A DNA stretch of 33,814 nt from Aquimonas sp044344935 (GCA_044344935.1 JBIJCA010000009.1:1-33814), one strand, 5' to 3'. Counted from the stretch's first letter, positions 1 to 8,167 are shown. Numbers and translations are program-made. Notes: generated by a model from the letters alone, not told the origin.

Positions 1-200
1 TCCTGGCCGATGAACCCACCTCGGCGCTGGATTCCGACCTGCGCGAGGAATTCATCGCCCTGCTGCTTCGCGAATGCGCCACCGCCGGCAGCGCCCTGCT
101 GTTTGTCAGCCACGACCGTGGCCTGATGCGGCTGTTCGACCGCAGCATGTCTCTGCCCGCGCTGCAGGACGCCGGCGCAGCCGCCGAGGCCGCGGCATGA
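1..200 (+). CDS. ABC transporter ATP-binding protein, C-terminal end (partial)
   Basis: Only the last 65 residues are in the window; the gene begins upstream. The visible part starts at the Walker B/D-loop (LADEPTSALD) and continues to the H-switch (LLFVSHDRG), the end of a LolD/MacB-type ATPase domain. The stop TGA shares bases with the ATG of the permease gene (ATGA overlap at 197-200), so the two are translationally coupled and should form one transporter. Known for the family: such ATPases power FtsX-type permeases that act on periplasmic or outer-membrane-bound substrates rather than classical importers. The substrate cannot be read from this fragment. Confidence 0.93.
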   Translation, partial: LADEPTSALDSDLREEFIALLLRECATAGSALLFVSHDRGLMRLFDRSMSLPALQDAGAAAEAAA

Positions 201-1450
201 GCGCGCTGCTCCGACTGGCCTGGGCCAGCCTGGTCAACCGGCGCTTCACCGCACTCGTCACGGTGGCGACGATCGCACTCAGCGTGCTGCTCCTGCTCGG
301 CGTCGAGCGTCTGCGTACCGAGGCGCGCAACAGCTTCCTGCGCACGGTCGCCGGCACCGATCTGATCGTCGGCGCCCGCGCCCATCCGGTCCAGCTGCTG
401 CTGTACTCGGTCTTCCACATGGGCGATGCCACCAACAACGTCAGCTGGAAGAGTTACGAGGAGCTCAGCGCCCGCGAAGACGTCGCCTGGACGGTGCCGA
501 TCAGCCTCGGCGATTCGCACCGAGGCTTCCGCGTGGTCGGCACCACCGTCGGCTTCTTCGAGCACATCCGCACCGGCGGCAACCGCGAACTGCGCTTCGA
601 ACAGGGACAGGCCTTCGATGGTCTGTTCGAGGCGGTGGTGGGCGCCGAAGTGGCGGCCCGGCTGGGCTACGCGATCGGCGATTCGATCGTGCTGGCGCAT
701 GGCACCGGCACCTTCACCCCGAACCAGCACGACGATCGCCCCTTCACCATCGCCGGCATCCTTGCCCGCACCGGCACGCCGATCGACCAGAGCGTGCATG
801 TCAGCCTGGAAGCCATCGAGGCGATCCACATCAACTGGCGCTCCGGCACGCGCATTGGTCGCGCGCCGGACGAGATTCCGCCGGAGCGACTGCAGCCGCG
901 CTCGATCACCGCCCTCTTCGTCGGGCTGGAATCGCGCATGGCGACCTTCAACGCCCAGCGCGCGATCAACGAGTTCCGCGCCGAACCGCTCACGGCGGTG
1001 CTGCCCGGCGTCGCGCTGCAGCAGCTGTGGGGCATGCTGGGCGTGGTCGAACGCGCGCTGATGCTGACCGCGGCCTGCGTGGTCGCAGCCGGCCTGCTTG
1101 GCATGCTGGCGGCCCTGCTCGGCACCCTGAGCGAACGCAGACGCGAGATGGCGATCCTGCGCGCGCTGGGCGCAGGTCCCGGCACCGTTTCGGCGCTGCT
1201 GCTGCTGGAAGCCCTCCTGCTGACCGTGGTCGGGCTTCTGATCGGCCTGCTGCTCTTGCACGTGGGCGCCTGGCTGGCCGCGCCCGCGATCGAGCGCAGT
1301 ACCGGCATCGCGATGGCGCTGGGCTGGCCGAGCGTGGCCGAGTTCAAGCTGCTCGGGCTGGTGCTGGGCGCCGGCGCGCTGGTCGGACTGATCCCTGCCT
1401 TCCTGGCCTATCGGCGCTCGCTCGCCGACGGCATGATGGTGCGTCAGTAA
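197..1450 (+). CDS. FtsX/MacB-type ABC transporter permease
   Basis: 417-residue inner-membrane permease. One N-terminal membrane helix (about residues 15-36) is followed by a large periplasmic domain (about 40-275). Three helices lie at the C-terminus, with the FtsX-type cytoplasmic loop between the first two (SERRREMAILRALGA). This is the MacB/LolC topology. The ATG at 197 overlaps the stop of the ATPase gene. An upstream in-frame ATG at 74 would lie inside the ATPase gene and was not used. The periplasmic domain has several His/Asp-rich stretches (for example NQHDD). A DUF3299 protein follows after 37 nt. This order (ATPase, permease, DUF3299) resembles, from memory, the zinc-starvation operon PA4063-PA4066 of Pseudomonas aeruginosa, so a metal-related role is a reasonable inference but not shown here. 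Confidence 0.9.
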   Translation: MSALLRLAWASLVNRRFTALVTVATIALSVLLLLGVERLRTEARNSFLRTVAGTDLIVGARAHPVQLLLYSVFHMGDATNNVSWKSYEELSAREDVAWTVPISLGDSHRGFRVVGTTVGFFEHIRTGGNRELRFEQGQAFDGLFEAVVGAEVAARLGYAIGDSIVLAHGTGTFTPNQHDDRPFTIAGILARTGTPIDQSVHVSLEAIEAIHINWRSGTRIGRAPDEIPPERLQPRSITALFVGLESRMATFNAQRAINEFRAEPLTAVLPGVALQQLWGMLGVVERALMLTAACVVAAGLLGMLAALLGTLSERRREMAILRALGAGPGTVSALLLLEALLLTVVGLLIGLLLLHVGAWLAAPAIERSTGIAMALGWPSVAEFKLLGLVLGAGALVGLIPAFLAYRRSLADGMMVRQ

Positions 1451-1487
1451 GGCCGAACCGCGGCCCCACATTCTCCGGAACCCCACC

Positions 1488-1979
1488 ATGAAACGCTTGA
1501 TGACCCGCTGTGTTCCCGCCCTGCTTGCGTGCGCCCTGTGGGTGTCACCGGCGCTGGCCGAAGACCGCACCTTCGACTGGCTGGAGTTGATCCCCCAGGA
1601 AGAGCTTTCGCTGCTGCAGGACCAGGCCGTCGTTGACCACGAGGGCGAGCCGGTGATGCCGGACTACACCGAATCCACGCCCGTGCTCGCGCTCAACGGT
1701 GCCGAGGGCCGCCTGCCGGGCTACATCGTTCCGGTCACCATCACCGAAGACAACCGCATCAGCGAGTTCTTCGTGGTGCCCTATTTCGGGGCCTGCATCC
1801 ACGTGCCGCCGCCGCCGCCGAACCAGATCGTGTTCGCCGCTCCCAAGGAGCCGATCGAGATGACCGAGATCTGGGCCGCGTACTGGGTCTACGGCACGCT
1901 GGAAGTGAAGCCGACCCGCAACAGCGTGGCGCAGTCGTTCTACGTGATCGACGTCGCCAAGGTCGAACCCTGGGAGTGA
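1488..1979 (+). CDS. DUF3299 family periplasmic protein
   Basis: 163 residues with a clear Sec signal peptide (basic start MKRLMTR, hydrophobic core, cleavage after ALA about residue 24), so the product is periplasmic. The mature part matches the DUF3299 family in style and length. The hallmark is the stretch around residues 102-115 with a Cys-x-His followed by a run of prolines and Asn-Gln (CIHVPPPPPNQ), which could bind metal; that is inference. It follows the ABC permease by 37 nt and is probably its operon partner, perhaps handing substrate to or from the FtsX-type transporter. No biochemical function is established for the family that I can cite. The next gene is on the opposite strand, so the operon ends here. 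Confidence 0.82.
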   Translation: MKRLMTRCVPALLACALWVSPALAEDRTFDWLELIPQEELSLLQDQAVVDHEGEPVMPDYTESTPVLALNGAEGRLPGYIVPVTITEDNRISEFFVVPYFGACIHVPPPPPNQIVFAAPKEPIEMTEIWAAYWVYGTLEVKPTRNSVAQSFYVIDVAKVEPWE

Positions 1980-2012
1980 GCCGGCGTCGGTGGGGGCTGC
2001 ATGCGCTTCCTC

Positions 2013-2966
2013 TCACCGCCCGGCACCGTCCTCGCCCATCGCGACGATCAGCGTCTCCAAGTCGCGGATGAAGCACTCGCCGCTGGCAAGCAGCGGGCCC
2101 CCCATGGCCCGCGCCGCATCCATGCCCTGACTGCGGTACGCGGACACCGCGACATCGAAATGCTGGTGCAGCTGCTGATAGTGCAACCACACGTCCTGGG
2201 CCGCCGCGTTGGCGCGCGCAGCCAGCGGCAGTTCCGCCAACCAGCGTCCGAGGCCTCGCGTGGGCTTCGGCGCTTGCGGTGCATCGCCTACACCCCCCTG
2301 CAGCCACGCGGTCGTCTGCTGCAGCCAGTACCGGTAGGCGGCCTGCACGAACAGGGCCATGTGGGCCCCTACCGGCAGCTCCGGCGTTCGCGCCCAGCTC
2401 GGGTCCGGCGACCAGGTGCCGAGCCAGCGTGATACCTCCAGGCTCGGCATCGGTCGGGCAATGCCAAAACCCTGGGCATGTGTGCAGCCGATCCGCAGCA
2501 GGGCGCGCGCGTGCTCGTTGCATTCCACGCCCTCGGCCACCAACCGCAGCTGGAAGGCGCGGGCGAGGCCGACGATGCCCTGGATGATCGCAAGGTCCTC
2601 GGCATCCAGCAGCATGTCGTGGACGAAACTGCGGTCGATCTTGATCTCGCTGAAGGGCAGGTGCTTCAGATAGGCAAGTGAGGAGTAGCCGGTGCCGAAG
2701 TCGTCCAGGGCGAAGCCCACGCCGAGGTCGCGGCAGGCGGCGATCACCGCGGTGGCGCGCTCCAGGTCGTCGAGCACGCTGCTTTCGAGCACCTCCAGCA
2801 TCAGGCTGCCGTATTCGAGCTGCGGAAACTCCGCAAGCAGCCCGCGCAGACGTTCGGCGAATCGGGGCTCAGCAGGTGGCGCGGGGCGATATTCACGCTG
2901 ACCCCCAGGGCCAGGTGGCGCGCCTCCCAGCTGCACAGGTCGGTGAGGGCGCGTCGGAGCGCCCAT
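2013..2966 (-). pseudogene. 3' part of the same GGDEF/EAL gene: EAL domain remainder and C-terminal helical domain
   Basis: This frame carries the rest of the EAL phosphodiesterase; real homology begins at about 2862. It has the ESSV element, the DDFGTGYSSL metal-binding loop, KIDRSFV and VAEGVE, all in good order, so the domain would be catalytically competent if joined to the upstream frame. Restoring one base (AA to AAA at 2860-2861 on the plus strand) reads ...LLSPDFAERLRGLL..., the normal EAL spacing. After EAL come about 120 residues that look like the CZB-type helical extension seen on other GGDEF/EAL proteins (GLGRWL, LHQHFD). The usual zinc-ligand Cys before the LGRWL-like motif is Arg here. 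No convincing independent start or ribosome-binding site was seen, so this segment is probably not made alone. Either the gene is genuinely broken or one base is missing from the sequence. Confidence 0.75.
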
Positions 2967-5900
2967 TCCCCAAGCTCGACCCCGAGCGCCTCGCCTTCGG
3001 TGTGCGGCAGGAATGCCGCCGGTGCAAGCAGGCCGCGCTCCGGATGTCGCCAGCGCATCAGTGCCTCGAAGCCGAGCACGCGGCCGGAGCGCAGGTCGAC
3101 GCGCGGCTGGTAGTAGAGTTCAAGCTCATCTTCATCCAGCGCCACCTGCAGCCGGGCCAGCAGCTGTTGGCGGCTGCGGTTGCGGGCGTCCAGCGCTGCA
3201 TCGAAGAAGCGCACATGTCCCTTGCCGCCATGCTTGGCCTCGTACATGGCCTGGTCCGCCTGGCGCAGCAGCTGCTCGGCCTCCAGCTCGGTCTCCTGCG
3301 GATACAGGCTGACGCCGATGCTCGCGCCCACGGGCAGCTCGGCATCCTCCAACGACAGCGGCGCCGAAAGTGACTTCGACAGTCGATCCAGCAGTTCGTC
3401 GATGCCCTCGCGTTCGGGCAGATCGACCAGCAGCACAACGAACTCGTCACCGCCGATGCGGGCGACGGTGTCCCACTCGCGCAGCGCCATGCGGATGCGC
3501 TCGCCGACGGCGCACAGGAAGCGGTCGCCGATGTCGTGGCCGTAGCGATCGTTGATCGCCTTGAAACCGTCCAGGTCGATGTAGGCGACCGCCACCCGCT
3601 GCTGCTGCCGGCGTGCCTGCGCCATCGCCTGGCGCAGGCGGTCAGCGAGCAGAACGCGATTGGGCAGCCCGGTCAGGGCATCGAAGTGGGCGATCCGCTC
3701 CAGATGCTGCTGGTAGGCCTTCTGCGCGGTGATGTCGGCGAACAGGCCGACGTAGTTCACCACCTGTCCTTCGGCATCGCGGACGACGTTGATCTTCAGA
3801 TACTCGGCATACAGTTCGCCGCCGCGCCGGCGGTTCCAGATCTCGCCTTCCCAGTGGCCATGCTCGCGCAGGCTCTGCCACAGCTCGGCATACAGTTCCG
3901 GGCCATGACGCCCCGACTTCAGCAGGGCTGGCGTCTGCCCACGCACTTCTTCGCGCGAGTAGCCTGTGATGTCGCAGAACGACTGATTGACCTCGAGGAT
4001 TCGGCCCCGGGGATCGGTGATCAGCACCCCTTCCTGGGTATGCGTGAACACGCTGGCCGCGAGTCGGAGCTGTTCTTCCGCCCGCCGCAGCGGGCCCAGG
4101 TCGATATCGATGCAGAACAGCTCCTGCGCGCCCTCGGCAGTGCGTTGCATCGCGTGGCTGGACAGCACCTGCACTTCGCTGCCGTCCGCGCACAGCAGGC
4201 GCAGCTCCTCCGGTGCGGCCACTGGCGCACCGGCGAACCACTCGGCGGTGCGCTCGCGAACGACTCCGCGAAAAGGCGCAGGAATGATCAGGTCGGTCAG
4301 CGAGCGCCCCATCGCCTGGGCTCGGCTGTAGCCGTACAGGCGTTCACTGCCGGCGTTCCAGAAAGTCACGTTGAGCGCGCTGTCATAGCCCTGCACGGCG
4401 ATATCGGGCAGCGCCTCCAGCAGCTGGCGGAAGCGCTGCTCGCTTTCGCTCAGTGCGCGCTCGAAGCGCTTGCGTGCGGTGATGTCGCGCGAGATCGCCA
4501 GCGCCCTGCGACCCTCCAGGCGGACGAGGCGCAGTTCGAAATCCAGCGCGCGACCTTCGATGTCGAGTTGATAGTCGAAGCGCGCGGGCGCGCCGGTGGC
4601 CAGCGTCTCGGCCAGCGTCGCCCGCGATTGCCGAGCGAGCTCGGCAGGCACCACCGCTTCCAGCGGTTGGCCCAGGAACTGGCTGGGGGGCAGCAGCAGC
4701 TGCGCGCTGTTGCCGCCGATGAAGTCGACAAAGCAACCCGCTTCATCGAGCACGAAGATCAGATCCGGGATGGCGGCGAGCAGCGCCCTCTGCTCCGCCT
4801 GCGCCGCCGCACGCTGCGCTTCCGCACGGATCCGCATCAGCGCCTGGCTGAACAGTTCACCGACCACCTGCAGCAGACCGATTTCGGACTCGCTCCAGTG
4901 AGCCCGCGTGCTGGACGAGTCCAGGCCGACCAAGGCGACCAATTCACCGTCGGAGCGCATCGGCAGCAGCAGGATCGAGCGGATGTCCTGTTCCGCCATG
5001 CAGGCGCGCTCGAGCGCCGCTTCAGGCGGCAGGCTGTCGCGGTCGGTCACTTCGACGCGCAGGCCCTGTCGCAGCCGTTTCGCCGCCCACGGCCAGGTGG
5101 CGTCGACCGCGCAGTCCTGCAGCAGGCTGATTTGCGGCGCAACGCCGTCGGCGCACCATTGGTGGGTGTTGTCGCTGCGTCTGCCGCCTTGCTGCACCAG
5201 GAACAGGTAGCTGCGATCGGCGCCGGTGTAGTGGCCGATCACGGCCAGCGCGGCCTGGATCGCAGCATCCATCGCGCCGGTCGAGCTGCCGACCAGTCCC
5301 CGCGACAGCTGCAGCAATTCGCGCTCCAACGCATAGCGCTGCTGCAGGCGGGCTTCCGCCGTGCGCTGCTCGGTGACATCGGCGGCAATCGAGATCACGC
5401 CTTCCGGTCGGCCCATGCCGTCCAGCACGCGAACCTTGATCAGGTCGAAGTGCCGCGGACGCCCGAGGGCGTCTTCCCGCGCTTCCCTGGCCAGCAAGGG
5501 CTCGCCGCAAGCGAGTACCTGGGCGTGGCGAGCGGCCATGCGCGCCGCGGCTTCAGGATCCAGCGCGTCGAAGAAACGCGGCAGAGCCAGGAGTTCGGCC
5601 TCGCTGCGGCCCATGGCTTCACACAGTCTGCGGTTGGCAAACAGCAGACGGCCGTGCAGGTCGGTGCGCCAGATCGCCGCCGGCGCGTTGTCGAGAAGCT
5701 GGCGCAGGCTCTGCCGGGCCTGGCCTTCCTCTTCGAGTGCGCGCTGCAGGGCCCGGCGCGAGCGCAGCCAGGCGAGGAGAAGGCCCAGCGCAGCGCCGAG
5801 CGCCAGCAGGCTCAGCGTCGCCAGCGCAACCACCCACCCGCCGTGAGCTGCGTTGGCTGAGACAGGCTCGGCGCCGGCCAGCGTTGGCGCGAACAGCACG

Positions 5901-6052
5901 AGCACTCCAGCAACGGTCCCGCCGCGCCGCACGCCTGGCGCGGCGATCGACGCAGGGTCGGCAGCGCTCGAACAGGAGAGCGGATCAAGGGAGGCCATGG
6001 GCGGAAACAAGGCGCGCGGAAGCTTGCGTTCGGGTAGCAAGTCGCATGCCAC
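2801..6052 (-). CDS. PAS/GAF/GGDEF/EAL cyclic-di-GMP protein, 5' part (frame broken in EAL)
   Basis: Up to 1083 residues before the frame runs out. Order: N-terminal hydrophobic segment (about 45-62), membrane helix (about 73-96), PAS (about 118-232), GAF (about 245-408), three more PAS domains (about 424-780), GGDEF, then the start of an EAL domain. The GGDEF active site is intact (GGDEF at 867-871), with an RxxD inhibitory I-site (REWD) five residues upstream, so a working, product-inhibited diguanylate cyclase is expected. The EAL signature is present (FEALMRW, EAL at 996-998), but the frame shifts at about 2860 and ends in unrelated residues at 2801. The start is uncertain: GTG at 6052 (GAGG four bases upstream) or ATG at 5998, which gives a cleaner signal-anchor. 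The gene is divergent from the M28 peptidase gene. Known role: PAS/GAF sensing coupled to c-di-GMP synthesis and breakdown at the inner membrane. Confidence 0.85.
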   Translation of the reverse strand: MACDLLPERKLPRALFPPMASLDPLSCSSAADPASIAAPGVRRGGTVAGVLVLFAPTLAGAEPVSANAAHGGWVVALATLSLLALGAALGLLLAWLRSRRALQRALEEEGQARQSLRQLLDNAPAAIWRTDLHGRLLFANRRLCEAMGRSEAELLALPRFFDALDPEAAARMAARHAQVLACGEPLLAREAREDALGRPRHFDLIKVRVLDGMGRPEGVISIAADVTEQRTAEARLQQRYALERELLQLSRGLVGSSTGAMDAAIQAALAVIGHYTGADRSYLFLVQQGGRRSDNTHQWCADGVAPQISLLQDCAVDATWPWAAKRLRQGLRVEVTDRDSLPPEAALERACMAEQDIRSILLLPMRSDGELVALVGLDSSSTRAHWSESEIGLLQVVGELFSQALMRIRAEAQRAAAQAEQRALLAAIPDLIFVLDEAGCFVDFIGGNSAQLLLPPSQFLGQPLEAVVPAELARQSRATLAETLATGAPARFDYQLDIEGRALDFELRLVRLEGRRALAISRDITARKRFERALSESEQRFRQLLEALPDIAVQGYDSALNVTFWNAGSERLYGYSRAQAMGRSLTDLIIPAPFRGVVRERTAEWFAGAPVAAPEELRLLCADGSEVQVLSSHAMQRTAEGAQELFCIDIDLGPLRRAEEQLRLAASVFTHTQEGVLITDPRGRILEVNQSFCDITGYSREEVRGQTPALLKSGRHGPELYAELWQSLREHGHWEGEIWNRRRGGELYAEYLKINVVRDAEGQVVNYVGLFADITAQKAYQQHLERIAHFDALTGLPNRVLLADRLRQAMAQARRQQQRVAVAYIDLDGFKAINDRYGHDIGDRFLCAVGERIRMALREWDTVARIGGDEFVVLLVDLPEREGIDELLDRLSKSLSAPLSLEDAELPVGASIGVSLYPQETELEAEQLLRQADQAMYEAKHGGKGHVRFFDAALDARNRSRQQLLARLQVALDEDELELYYQPRVDLRSGRVLGFEALMRWRHPERGLLAPAAFLPHTEGEALGVELGEWALRRALTDLCSWEARHLALGVSVNIAPRHLLSPDSPNVCAGCLRSFRSSNTAA
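2857..2866 (-). other. Frameshift site in the GGDEF/EAL gene
   Basis: On the coding strand the bases read CCC-GAT-TCG-CC where the conserved protein needs CCC-GAT-TTC-GCC. One T is missing, which is one A of the plus-strand AA at 2860-2861. Upstream codons read VSVNIAPRHLLSPD and downstream codons in the other frame read FAERLRGLLAEF, a seamless EAL domain if one base is restored. Confidence 0.8.
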
Positions 6053-6141
6053 CCTGCCTCGTCAATGACCTTTGGCCCTTACGGGCGCGATGGCCGGCTG
6101 CAGAGTAGCGCTCCCCTAACGCCGCGCACCGGAGCTCACGC

Positions 6142-7824
6142 ATGCCGCGTTCAACACGTGCCCTCGCTCTTGCGAGCGCCGCTGCACTGACCCTGGTGGC
6201 CTGCGGTCCTGCCACTGCCCCGCCGCCAGCGGAGGCTGCTTCCGCCGCCTTGGTCGAAGCCGATGCCGCGCGCAGGATCGAAGCCGATCTGCGCTTCCTC
6301 GCCGGCGACCTGCTTGAAGGCCGCGCCGCCGGCACCCGTGGCTACGACATCGCCGCCCACTACGTTGCCGCCGAATACCGTCGTCTTGGGCTTGAGCCGG
6401 GCGGCGACGAGGGCAGCTACTTCCAGCGCGTGCCCCTGATCGAGGCCCAGCGCGTTCCGGGTGCGGCCGAGCTGGTGCTGGAAGGCATCGCCGACAACGC
6501 GGGCCGCAGCGAGCGCTTCGAGTTCCAGACCGACTTCCTGCCTGGCGTCAATTTCAACGCCAGCACGCATGCATTGGAGGCGCCGCTCGTGTTCGTCGGC
6601 CAGGGCGTGACGGCGCCCGAGTTCGAGCACGACGATTTCCGTGGCCTCGACGTGCGCGGCAAGGTGGTGGTGGTGCTGGGCGGCGCGCCCGAGCGCTTCC
6701 CGAACGACGAGCGCGCCTACTACAGCTCGGGCATCGTCAAGAGCGCCGGCTTCGTCGAGCGCGGCGCGGTCGGCGTGATCACGCTCGGCGACCCCGAGCG
6801 CGAATCGAAGTCGCCGTGGGCGCGCGGCGCCCGCAACTGGCTGGTGCCGGCCATGCGCCTGCGCGGCCCCGACGGCAAGGCCGTTGACAGCTTCCCCGAG
6901 ATCACCGCCACCGCGGCCATGGGCGCGCACGTGGCCGAGCGACTGTTCGCCGGCGCGCCGATGCCAGCCGAGGAGGTATTCGCGCGACTGGAGCGTGGCG
7001 AGCTGGTCGGCTTCGAGCTGCCCTGGCGCGTGCGCATGGCCGGGCAGACGCGCCAGCAGCAGGTCGACAGCGTCAACGTGGTCGGCCGCCTGCCGGGCAG
7101 CGACCCGCAGCTGGCCCAGGAGCATGTGGTGCTGACCGCGCATCTCGATCACGTCGGAATCGGCGCGCCGGTCGACGGCGACAACATCTACAACGGCGCT
7201 TTCGACAACGCGCTGGGCAGCGCCATCCTGATGGAGGCCGCGCGCCAGGCCATGACCGCGCCGCGGCCGAAGCGCTCGCAGCTGTTCATCGCGCTGACCG
7301 CCGAGGAGAAAGGCCTGCTCGGCGCCGAGTACTTCGCGCGCTGGCCAACGGTGGCAAAGGAGGGCCTGATCGCCAACGTCAACATGGACATGCCGGTGAT
7401 GCTCACCGACCTGCGCGACGTCATTCCGATCGGCGTCGAAAACAGCTCGCTGGCGCCGATCGTGAAGCAGGCGGCCGCTGAGCTCGGCATCGAGCTGTCA
7501 GCGGACCCGAAGCCCGAGGACGTGGTGTTCGTGCGCAGCGACCAGTACGCCTTCATCCGCCAGGGCATTCCCGCGGTCTACATGGACGGCGGCGTGGTCG
7601 CCCGCGATCCGGCGGTCGATGCGCTCGGCCAGCTCGACACCTTCCTGCGCGAGGGCTACCACCAGCCCAGCGATGACGCCAACCAGCCGATCCACTACCC
7701 CAGCGCGGCGCGCCTCGCGCGCCTGAATCAGGTCGTCGCCCAGCGTGTGGCCGACGCCGACCAGCGACCGCGCTGGAACGAGGGCAATTTCTTCGGGCTG
7801 CGCTTTGCTCAGAGCGGGGATTAG
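6142..7824 (+). CDS. M28 family zinc metallopeptidase, lipoprotein
   Basis: 560 residues. The N-terminus is a lipoprotein signal (lipobox LVAC, lipidated Cys21) followed by a Pro/Ala-rich linker, so the enzyme is membrane-tethered on the periplasmic or outer-membrane side. A PA domain (about 130-290) is inserted before the catalytic core, as in many secreted M28 aminopeptidases. Two-zinc-site residues are visible in order: His and Asp in HLDH, Asp in GAFDNALGSA, the Glu pair in EEKGLLGAEYF, Asp in NMDMPV, and His in GYHQPSDD. Expected reaction: release of N-terminal amino acids from peptides. GGAG seven bases before the ATG supports this start. The TAG stop (7822-7824) lies inside the first GGGATTA heptads of the downstream repeat element. 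The gene is divergent from the c-di-GMP gene and convergent with glmU. Confidence 0.92.
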   Translation: MPRSTRALALASAAALTLVACGPATAPPPAEAASAALVEADAARRIEADLRFLAGDLLEGRAAGTRGYDIAAHYVAAEYRRLGLEPGGDEGSYFQRVPLIEAQRVPGAAELVLEGIADNAGRSERFEFQTDFLPGVNFNASTHALEAPLVFVGQGVTAPEFEHDDFRGLDVRGKVVVVLGGAPERFPNDERAYYSSGIVKSAGFVERGAVGVITLGDPERESKSPWARGARNWLVPAMRLRGPDGKAVDSFPEITATAAMGAHVAERLFAGAPMPAEEVFARLERGELVGFELPWRVRMAGQTRQQQVDSVNVVGRLPGSDPQLAQEHVVLTAHLDHVGIGAPVDGDNIYNGAFDNALGSAILMEAARQAMTAPRPKRSQLFIALTAEEKGLLGAEYFARWPTVAKEGLIANVNMDMPVMLTDLRDVIPIGVENSSLAPIVKQAAAELGIELSADPKPEDVVFVRSDQYAFIRQGIPAVYMDGGVVARDPAVDALGQLDTFLREGYHQPSDDANQPIHYPSAARLARLNQVVAQRVADADQRPRWNEGNFFGLRFAQSGD

Positions 7825-7858
7825 GGATTAGGGATTAGGGATTGGGGATTGGGGATTG
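7817..7858 (+). repeat. Telomere-like heptad tandem repeat (6 x GGGATTR)
   Basis: Six consecutive 7-bp units, GGGATTA x3 then GGGATTG x3, with no interruption. Six G-runs of at least three bases separated by 3-4 bases could form an intramolecular G-quadruplex on the plus strand. The first unit overlaps the peptidase stop codon. Confidence 0.9.
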
Positions 7859-7910
7859 ATAGAGCACGCGTGCCGCGGCTTCCGGGCGTAGTCGCGACCC
7901 GATGCTGTCT

Positions 7911-8009
7911 CCCCTCTCCCCTTGTGGGAGAGGGGCAGGGGGAGAGGGGTGAAGGCTGCGACGAGCACTGCCCCCTCTCCCCAACCCCTCTCCCATAAGG
8001 GGAGAGGGG
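7911..8009. repeat. Pair of CCCCTCTCCC hairpins forming a long imperfect palindrome
   Basis: Two 10-bp perfect stems: 7911-7920 with 7926-7935 (loop CTTGT) and 7985-7994 with 8000-8009. The region between (7926-7950 against 7971-7994) is also complementary, so the whole 99 bp can fold as one large structure. It could stop transcription from both convergent genes, but there is no T-tract, so it is not a standard intrinsic terminator. Confidence 0.75.
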
Positions 8010-8167
8010 CTGAGAGCGGAGCCTGCGCTCACTGACTGTGCGCAAGACCTGGCGTACGCAGCGGAAAGCCCAAGGCTGACGTCCTTGGGCTCAGGTCAGA
8101 GCGCAGCCTGGAACATCACCGCAGGCGCGCTCTACGAATCCCCAATCCCGAATCCCGAATCCCGGCT

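Larger units (their letters stand above)
7817..8163. mobile_element. MITE/REP-like intergenic element bounded by inverted heptad arrays
   Basis: The left end (7817-7858) is six tandem 7-mers: three GGGATTA then three GGGATTG. The right end (8136-8163) holds four copies of the same heptad in inverse orientation (GAATCCC/CAATCCC). Just inside, the arms remain similar: left 7855-7887 and the reverse complement of 8106-8143 share TAGAGC-x-CGC-x-TGC and TTCC-x-GGC, so the whole unit has imperfect terminal inverted repeats. The core has two strong hairpins of CCCCTCTCCC/GGGAGAGGGG (7911-7935 and 7985-8009), which also pair with each other, and a third hairpin AGCCCAAGG/CCTTGGGCT (8067-8091). No reading frame inside looks coding. 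It fills the gap between two convergent genes and contains or abuts both stop codons. Similar multi-copy hairpin units are common between Xanthomonadales genes; mobility is inferred. Confidence 0.6.

Noticed and set aside
74..196. Upstream start for the ABC permease
   Set aside because: Would overlap the ATPase coding sequence by 127 bases and place an Arg/Pro-rich stretch before the membrane helix.
3536..5860. 774-codon open frame on the plus strand opposite the c-di-GMP gene
   Set aside because: Gln/Ala/Arg/His-rich composition without any domain, lying exactly antisense to a gene with clear PAS, GAF and GGDEF motifs; a product of GC-rich third positions.
7817..7858. CRISPR array
   Set aside because: Seven-base tandem units without spacers; no cas genes.
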